Shown: positions 59,056 to 64,000 of the stretch, in pieces
Layout of the letters: each line of letters opens with the position of its first letter
Position numbering within the stretch: the stretch's first letter is position 1
NCBI RefSeq assembly: GCF_019602855.1
Contig: NZ_CP080766.1
Location: forward strand, 806,001 to 870,000
Length of the DNA: 64,000 nt
From: Cupriavidus pinatubonensis
Lineage (GTDB): Bacteria; Pseudomonadota; Gammaproteobacteria; Burkholderiales; Burkholderiaceae
Direction: 5' to 3'
The notes under the pieces: generated by a model
What the model was told of the DNA's origin: nothing
The model's input: only the letters and a program-made list of their open reading frames with translations
Databases searched by the model: none
Made by a program: the position numbers and the translations under genes

Positions 59056-59553
59056 ATGTTGATGCGAGACGTGATCCCCCAAGTGCTGAACCGCGGTACT
59101 GCCATGCTGACGCAGGACCTGCTGGAGACACCCCCGCAGAAGACGTTCCACCACGCTATCGATATCTATCTCAAGGATTCGAATGCCTTCATGAACACCT
59201 ACTTTGCCCGCTATTTCGAATGGCAGGGCATTTGCCGGGAACGCTGGTTCCACGAATGCATCCATGACAACCTGCTGGCCGCCGGCGGCGTCTTCGTGAC
59301 CAAGCGCGCGCACCAGGAGTATGTCGAGGAAACGTTCCCGTTCCAGCGCGTGGACTGCTACCTGAACACGTTCCAGGTAAAGCAGTGCTCGGCATATCTG
59401 CTGTTCCGCTTCTGCGTCGGCGGCAAGCCGGTCTCGCTGGGCTACCAGCAGATCGTCTTTGCCGACCGGGACAAGCGGATCAGCCGCTTCCCGCACGGCA
59501 TCATCGAGCGCGTGAAGGAATATGAACTGGTGCTGCCGGGGCTGGCCAGCTAA
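59056..59553 (+). CDS. hotdog-fold acyl-CoA thioesterase (4HBT / enediyne TE-like)
   Basis: The 165-residue hotdog-fold protein has TYFARYFEWQGICRERWF near 46-63, the segment seen in 4-hydroxybenzoyl-CoA and enediyne-type (CalE7/DynE7) thioesterases. It would hydrolyse an acyl thioester in the cytoplasm. The ATG at 59056 has CAGGAG 9 nt upstream; the frame to 58954 is not used. It stands alone, with the ArnT-like gene 230 bp before it and a convergent histidine kinase gene after it. The substrate is unknown; no polyketide genes are present. Confidence 0.75.
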   Translation: MLMRDVIPQVLNRGTAMLTQDLLETPPQKTFHHAIDIYLKDSNAFMNTYFARYFEWQGICRERWFHECIHDNLLAAGGVFVTKRAHQEYVEETFPFQRVDCYLNTFQVKQCSAYLLFRFCVGGKPVSLGYQQIVFADRDKRISRFPHGIIERVKEYELVLPGLAS

Positions 59554-59633
59554 GGGCCTGCGAAGCAGCTAGTTAAGGCCGGCGGCTGGGCAAAGCCGCT
59601 GGCCGATACGCAAGCACAGCGCCGCCGGACTGG

Positions 59634-61124
59634 TCAGCCGGCGGCGCTGGCGCGCAACTGGCTGTCCGCCATGGGCGTGAAGCGCGGCAGCTTCAGCGTG
59701 AAGGTGGTATGGGAGCCCGGCATGGACTCGCATTCAATGCGGCCGCCGAACGACTCGATCGCGCGGCGGCAGAAGGCCAGCCCCAGGCCGGCGCCACTGC
59801 CATGGGCCTTGGTCGAGAAGAACGGGTCGAAAATGCGCGGCAGCACATTGGCGGGAATGCCGCAGCCGGTGTCGCGGAAGCGCACGACGTGGTACGGGCC
59901 TTCGGCCGCGCCTGCGATCTCGATACTACCGTCACCCCGGGCGCGGATCGCATGTAGTGCGTTCTTGAGCAGGTTGAACAGGACGTAGACCAGCAGCGTG
60001 TCCGATCCCACGAAGCGCCAGGCGTCGTCGATGCCACGCACCTGCACGCGCACCCTGTCGTCGCCCTGGAACGGATAGCGCTCCAGCGCCTCGTGTACGC
60101 ATTCGCCGATGCCATGCGGTGCGAACGTGCTGCGGTCCAGCCGCTCGAGCGTGACCGAGGCCAGCGCCATGTCGATGACCGTACTGGTGCCATCAACCTC
60201 GCGGGTGATCGCGCCCACAAGGCTGGACACGCGTTCGAGCTGCCCCGGGCGCATGCGGTCTTCGCACAGCCCATGTTCGACGGCGAGCCGATAGCCCTGC
60301 AGCACTTCCGGCCAGGTCCGCGCCATTTCCTGCGCCTGCATGCGGATCGACGCGAGCGGCGTGCGCACTTCGTGTGCGACCGTGGCGGCGAGCGAATACG
60401 GATGCATGAGGTCGTAGCGCACCACGCTCAGCGCGAGGATGCCAAGGCTCAGCGCCACGAACACCACGCCAGGCGGATAGAAGGCGTAGCCATAGTTGAC
60501 CGCGTAATCGACTGCCGCGATCGAGTAGAGCACCACCGCCACGAGGCACAGGTTATAGCGCTTGCGGCGTTCCGCAGTGGCGTTTCGGCGCGCTTCGAAG
60601 AGGATCCATGCGCTGCGCATCGCGACCAGGACGGTCTGCACCAGATGCAGTGGATGCAGGGGTCCAGCCTTCGGATAGTCGCCGAAAAAGTATGTGTAGT
60701 AGCCCGCCACCACCTTGTTGCTGGTGAGCAGCATCACGGCAAGCAGCAGGCTCATGCCGTATGAGGCGAGCAGGATCGGCCGTTCCTGGCGCCGTTCGGT
60801 GACTTCGGCAATGAAGTGGTAATACGTGGTCGGCAGGAACAGGATGAACAGGTAGCCGAGCCGCGCCAGCAGCGTCGCCACGTCGGGATGTTCGGCCTGG
60901 AACAGGAAGACCCAGGTTCCCTGCCACGCAAACGTGGTCACGCACAGCAGGAAGAACGACGCCGACACGCGCGTCACGCCCTTGGTCACGAGCACATAAA
61001 GGCCGTAACCAAGAAAGGTGGACGAGACGAAGGCTGGCAGGGCGGCGTACATGCGTGGCGCGATTAGGGGTGTCTCCGAAGCAACATGACATATTAAGTC
61101 GCGACAGGCTGCGGCGTGCATCAT
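59634..61124 (-). CDS. orphan sensor histidine kinase with 7TM N-terminus
   Basis: The product has up to 496 residues. The N-terminal 240 residues form about seven membrane helices and include ARLGYLFILFLPTTYYHF and FFGDYPKAGPLHPLHL, typical of the His_kinase_N 7TM domain. The H-box AHEVRTPLASIR lies near 250, the N-box LLKNALHAI near 388, and DTGCGIP then STKAHGSGAGLGLAFC near 420-460. No response regulator gene is adjacent, so the partner is elsewhere. The start is uncertain: ATG 61124 or 61052, neither with a good ribosome site. The stop is flanked by a GC-rich inverted repeat (59617-59649). Ligand unknown. Confidence 0.85.
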   Translation of the reverse strand: MMHAAACRDLICHVASETPLIAPRMYAALPAFVSSTFLGYGLYVLVTKGVTRVSASFFLLCVTTFAWQGTWVFLFQAEHPDVATLLARLGYLFILFLPTTYYHFIAEVTERRQERPILLASYGMSLLLAVMLLTSNKVVAGYYTYFFGDYPKAGPLHPLHLVQTVLVAMRSAWILFEARRNATAERRKRYNLCLVAVVLYSIAAVDYAVNYGYAFYPPGVVFVALSLGILALSVVRYDLMHPYSLAATVAHEVRTPLASIRMQAQEMARTWPEVLQGYRLAVEHGLCEDRMRPGQLERVSSLVGAITREVDGTSTVIDMALASVTLERLDRSTFAPHGIGECVHEALERYPFQGDDRVRVQVRGIDDAWRFVGSDTLLVYVLFNLLKNALHAIRARGDGSIEIAGAAEGPYHVVRFRDTGCGIPANVLPRIFDPFFSTKAHGSGAGLGLAFCRRAIESFGGRIECESMPGSHTTFTLKLPRFTPMADSQLRASAAG

Positions 61125-61189
61125 TTGATTGCATTCTGAGCTAACCTGCGCTTAACGCACCCCCTACTACCCGGGGATTGCCAAAACAG

Positions 61190-61232
61190 CAGGGCGGCGG
61201 CCGGATACATTTCGTACCCGGCCGCCGCCCTG
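61190..61232 (-). terminator. terminator of the csbD-like gene
   Basis: CAGGGCGGCGGCCGG and CCGGCCGCCGCCCTG form a perfect 15-bp stem. On the minus strand it is followed by CTGTTTTGG. It lies 18 bp after the stop at 61250. Confidence 0.78.
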
Positions 61233-61249
61233 TAGTGGGATGCCGACGC

Positions 61250-61453
61250 TTACCAGCGCGAGTCGTTTTCCCAGGCCTTCATCTCGTCTTCGGCGCGTTC
61301 CTTCGTGTAGCCGTAGCGCTCGCGGATGCGGCCGGCGAGCTGGTCGCGCTTGCCGTTGATCTGGGCGATGTCGTCATCGGTGAGCTTGCCCCACTTCTCC
61401 TTGATCTTGCCCTTGGCCTGGTCCCACTTGCCTTCGATCTGTTCCCAGTTCAT
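61250..61453 (-). CDS. CsbD family stress protein (YjbJ-like)
   Basis: The 67-residue protein is very hydrophilic: MNWEQIEGKWDQAKGKIKEK, then WGKLTDDD and GRIRERYGYTKERAEDE. This is the canonical CsbD/YjbJ pattern. Members are small, abundant stress-induced proteins of unclear function. The ATG at 61453 has AAGGAGCACCAC upstream; the frame to 61516 is not used. The Cys-repeat gene ends 78 bp upstream on the same strand; a strong terminator follows. Confidence 0.93.
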   Translation of the reverse strand: MNWEQIEGKWDQAKGKIKEKWGKLTDDDIAQINGKRDQLAGRIRERYGYTKERAEDEMKAWENDSRW

Positions 61454-61530
61454 GTGGTGCTCCTTGAGGTCGTCGATGGGTCGTCGATGTTCCGCGATGG
61501 TGGCGAATGCCGGCATCTGTCAGAACCGGA

Positions 61531-62109
61531 TTAGCGCGCGTACTTCGCCTTCACGTCAGCCTGGCACTTGTCCTTGCTGTCGCCGGTCATGGCATCGCAG
61601 CGTTCCTTGTCAGCCTTGTAAGCAGCGTCGGTGGTGTCCTTGCGGGCATCGCGGCGCGCCTCGGCGACATCGGTCCGCGTACCGGTCGCAGCTGCCTTCT
61701 CTACCTTGGCTTCGCCGAGCGCCTTCTCATGCGCGGTCTTGGCGTCCTTCTTGCACACGTCCTTGTCGTTGCCGGACTTGTCGTCGCACATTTCCTTGGC
61801 TACGTCATAGTCGCGGTCGGCCTTGGTCTTCAGGGCTTTGGCGTGCGCCTTCTCCGTGCCATCGCGAGTTGCCTCGGCGTCGGCCTTGGCGACATCGCGG
61901 TCGCGCTTGGCTTCGGCCTTGCACACGTCCTTGGCATTACCCTTCATGCCATCGCATTTGCCCATGGCCGCCTTGTAATTGTCGTTGGCCTGCTTGACCG
62001 CAGTGTCGTAATCGGCCTTTGAACCGGTGTGGGTCTGGGCCACGGCGAAGCCTGCGGGGGCGGCGAACATCATCGAACATACTGCTGCTGACAGCCATTT
62101 CTTCATCAT
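61531..62109 (-). CDS. periplasmic Lys/Ala/Asp-rich protein with three Cys-pair repeats
   Basis: The 192-residue product has a signal peptide ending near FAVAQT and then a highly charged, helical sequence. Three copies of CDxxxGxxKDxC occur, at Cys52/63, Cys108/119 and Cys171/182, each with exactly ten residues between the cysteines. Each could form a disulfide-closed loop, a metal site or a helical hairpin. I do not recognise a named family; similar proteins are often labelled cell-envelope or TolA-like on composition alone. It is upstream of the csbD gene on the same strand, suggesting an envelope-stress context. Confidence 0.7.
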   Translation of the reverse strand: MMKKWLSAAVCSMMFAAPAGFAVAQTHTGSKADYDTAVKQANDNYKAAMGKCDGMKGNAKDVCKAEAKRDRDVAKADAEATRDGTEKAHAKALKTKADRDYDVAKEMCDDKSGNDKDVCKKDAKTAHEKALGEAKVEKAAATGTRTDVAEARRDARKDTTDAAYKADKERCDAMTGDSKDKCQADVKAKYAR

Positions 62110-62286
62110 GTCGGGCTCCTTCCAAGTGAATGATTGGCGGGATTTGCCGGCACAGCCGACAGCGGGGTGCTGCCCGCCTTACTGCATGTGTTCAGGTTAG
62201 GTTTTGTGCCGTGCGACATGCAGAAGTGGGGTTCCGAAAGGTGCGTCAGAGGATTCCGACAGGAAACGCCACGGCGCCCAAAGAAA

Positions 62287-62313
62287 AAGGCCCGTCCTTG
62301 GGGGACGGGCCTT
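62287..62313 (-). terminator. Rho-independent terminator of the RND pump gene
   Basis: On the minus strand AAGGCCCGTCC, loop CCCAA, GGACGGGCC and TTTTTCTTT. It lies 22 bp after the stop at 62336. Confidence 0.9.
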
Positions 62314-62335
62314 GTTACATCGGGGAAATCAGGTA

Positions 62336-64000
62336 TCAGGATGACAGCGAATCCGACAACCGGTTGTTCGGCTCGTCGACTTCCTCGTCCGGCCAGTTTC
62401 TTCCGACCATCCATTCATACAGCGTGGGCAGCACGATCAGCGTCAGCATCGTGGCGGTAATCAGGCCACCGATGATCACGATCGCCAGCGGCCGCTGGGT
62501 TTCCGCGCCGATGGCGCGAGAAATCGCCATCGGGAAGAGACCTAGCATGGCCAGCAGCGCCGTCATCAGCACCGTGCGCAGCCGGTCCATGGATCCGGTC
62601 AGCACGGCCTGGCGCACCGGCATGCCTTCATCGCGCAGTTGGTTGAAGTAGGTCACCATCACCACCCCGTTCAGCACGGCCTGCCCGAAGAGCGCGATAA
62701 ACCCGATGGCCGCCGACACCGACAGCGGAATGCCCGTCAGGAACAGCGCGAACACGCCGCCGATCAGCGCGAACGGAATGTTCGAGATGATCAGCGTGGC
62801 GCTCTTGAACGACTTGAACGCATTGAACAGCAGCAGGAAGATCACCAGCACCGACAACGGCACCACGATCGACAGCCGTGCCATGGCGCGCTCCTGGTTC
62901 TCGAACTCGCCCGACCAACTGATCTTGACGTCTTCAGCATTCACGTTTTTCTTGACCAGGGCCTGCATGTCTTTCACCACACTGCCCATGTCGCGGTCGT
63001 GGATGAAGATGCCGATCGACGTCGTGCGCTGGCCGTTTTCGCGGCTGATGTTCATGGCGCCGGAGGCGGCACGGAACGTCACCAGCTGCGACAACGGGAC
63101 CTGCGCGCCATCGGCGGTCTGCATGAAGATGTTCGGCAGGTTCGGCAACTCGCGCTCCGACGGCTTCAGGCGCACAGCGACGCTGAAGTGCTTTTCCCCT
63201 TCCCACAGCTCCGTCGCAGCCTTGCCGGCCAGCGCGGTTTCCATCAGGTCCTGCACATCGGCCACGTTGATGCCGTAGCGCGCAGCCTGGGCACGATCGA
63301 ACTCGAGCACGTACTGCGGCAGTTCGCCGTCACGGTCGATGAACGCACGCATCACGCCCTTGACTGACTGCACGTTGGCGAGAATCTGGTCCGCCACCTG
63401 CTTGTTGTGCTGCAGGCTGTCGCTCTGCACCTTGATGACGATCTGACCCTTGATCTGCGAGATCGACTCGAGGATGTTGTCACGCACTGGCTGCGAGAAA
63501 TTGGGCTCGATGCCCGGCAGCTGCCGCAAGTTGTGGTTGATCTCCTCGATGATCTTGCGCTTGTCGTAGCCCGCGCGCCATTGCTTGTCGTTCTTCAGGT
63601 CGACAAGAATTTCCACGGTATTGATCAGCTTCGGATCGGTACCGTCATCGGGACGACCCACCTTGGAAATCGTGGTGTTGACTTCCGGCGTCTTACGGAT
63701 CACGCCGCGCAGCTTGCGCGCCTGGTCGCGTGCCTCGTCGATCGAAACCGAGGCCGGCAGGTCGAAGCTGACCCACATCGAACCTTCGTCGAGTTCGGGA
63801 AGGAATTCGCTGCCCAGGAACTTGCCTACGCCCACGGTCGCCACCAGCAAACCCAGCGCCACGCCGACCACCATCTTCTTGTGGTCGAGCGCCCAGGCCA
63901 GCATCGGCTCGTACACCCGCTTGCAATGGCGCACCACGAAGTTGTCGTCGTGGGCGATGTTCTTCTTCAGCAGCAGGTGGCACAGCAGCGGCACCAGCGT
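62336..64000 (-). CDS. CzcA/CusA-type heavy-metal RND efflux permease, C-terminal half
   Basis: About 554 C-terminal residues are present; the gene continues past the right edge (CzcA-type proteins are about 1050 residues). A membrane helix (VVGVALGLLVATVGVGKFLG) leads into the second periplasmic porter region (SEFLPELDEGSMWV, GQIVIKVQSDS, ELWEGEKHFSVAVR). Helices 8-12 follow (LSVLVIFLLLFNAFKSF, PFALIGGVFALFLTGIPLSV, FGQAVLNGVVMV, MTALLAMLGLFPMA). This is the HME-RND pattern for divalent or monovalent metal export with membrane-fusion and outer-membrane partners, presumably upstream. Metal specificity cannot be read here. A terminator follows the stop. Confidence 0.92.
   Translation of the reverse strand, partial: TLVPLLCHLLLKKNIAHDDNFVVRHCKRVYEPMLAWALDHKKMVVGVALGLLVATVGVGKFLGSEFLPELDEGSMWVSFDLPASVSIDEARDQARKLRGVIRKTPEVNTTISKVGRPDDGTDPKLINTVEILVDLKNDKQWRAGYDKRKIIEEINHNLRQLPGIEPNFSQPVRDNILESISQIKGQIVIKVQSDSLQHNKQVADQILANVQSVKGVMRAFIDRDGELPQYVLEFDRAQAARYGINVADVQDLMETALAGKAATELWEGEKHFSVAVRLKPSERELPNLPNIFMQTADGAQVPLSQLVTFRAASGAMNISRENGQRTTSIGIFIHDRDMGSVVKDMQALVKKNVNAEDVKISWSGEFENQERAMARLSIVVPLSVLVIFLLLFNAFKSFKSATLIISNIPFALIGGVFALFLTGIPLSVSAAIGFIALFGQAVLNGVVMVTYFNQLRDEGMPVRQAVLTGSMDRLRTVLMTALLAMLGLFPMAISRAIGAETQRPLAIVIIGGLITATMLTLIVLPTLYEWMVGRNWPDEEVDEPNNRLSDSLSS

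Noticed and set aside
59617..59649. Inverted repeat at the histidine kinase stop as a terminator
   Set aside because: The 12-bp arms are perfect, but the hairpin overlaps the stop region and no T-run follows on either strand.
1..64000. CRISPR arrays, tRNA/rRNA genes, insertion sequences or prophage
   Set aside because: No regularly spaced repeats, cloverleaf or rRNA segments, transposase/integrase frames or terminal inverted repeats were seen on either strand.

Overview
The window is high-GC chromosomal DNA with dense, short-spaced operons and looks like a beta-proteobacterium of the Burkholderiaceae, most likely Cupriavidus or a close relative. That placement is an inference. It rests on five orphan Bug/TctC-type periplasmic receptors, many acyl-CoA gene sets each with its own regulator, a CzcA-type heavy-metal RND pump and a BcsE/F/G-containing cellulose operon. 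I see no rRNA, tRNA, CRISPR array, transposase or phage gene.

Layout. 1-2031: start of a DUF444 (yeaH) gene and the serine kinase gene prkA (yeaG), minus strand. 2435-8378: minus-strand acyl-CoA operon (Bug, CoA ligase, Bug, PaaG-like crotonase, LCAD-like dehydrogenase) with a divergent AraC regulator. 9955-13202: SDR and class III CoA-transferase, divergent from a LysR regulator. 13239-14480: a DUF2628 protein and a 24-residue membrane peptide with its own terminator. 14659-20204: plus-strand five-gene set matching the itaconate degradation cluster of Pseudomonas aeruginosa (acyl-CoA dehydrogenase, CoA-transferase, MmgE/PrpD, citramalyl-CoA lyase, MaoC hydratase). 20803-26009: CoA ligase plus Bug (minus), divergent from a paired PimC/PimD-like dehydrogenase. 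26149-31593: minus-strand set matching sulfolactate degradation (suyA, suyB, S- and R-sulfolactate dehydrogenases, Bug, GntR), with a good sigma-70 promoter and palindromic operator. 32167-46547: one-directional cellulose operon bcsB-Z-C-E-F-Q-A-G-R. 46544-52657: TetR regulator divergent from a kinase, DUF6285, dehydrogenase, ligase and Bug set that resembles lvaA-B-C-E of 4-hydroxyacid (levulinate) catabolism. 52755-56833: GntR, ThDP enzyme, DUF35 and thiolase-like gene, in which the thiolase lacks its cysteines. 57211-62109: GT39/ArnT-like membrane glycosyltransferase, hotdog thioesterase, orphan 7TM histidine kinase, CsbD protein and a Cys-repeat periplasmic protein. 62336-64000: C-terminal half of a CzcA-like pump.

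Taken together this is a catabolic island region. At least six separate acyl-CoA modules each pair activation (AMP-ligase or CoA-transferase) with dehydrogenation or hydration, and several carry a Bug receptor that probably captures the carboxylate in the periplasm. The cellulose operon is the one large non-catabolic system. Names for the catabolic substrates are inferred from gene-set resemblance, not from homology searches, which could not be run here.
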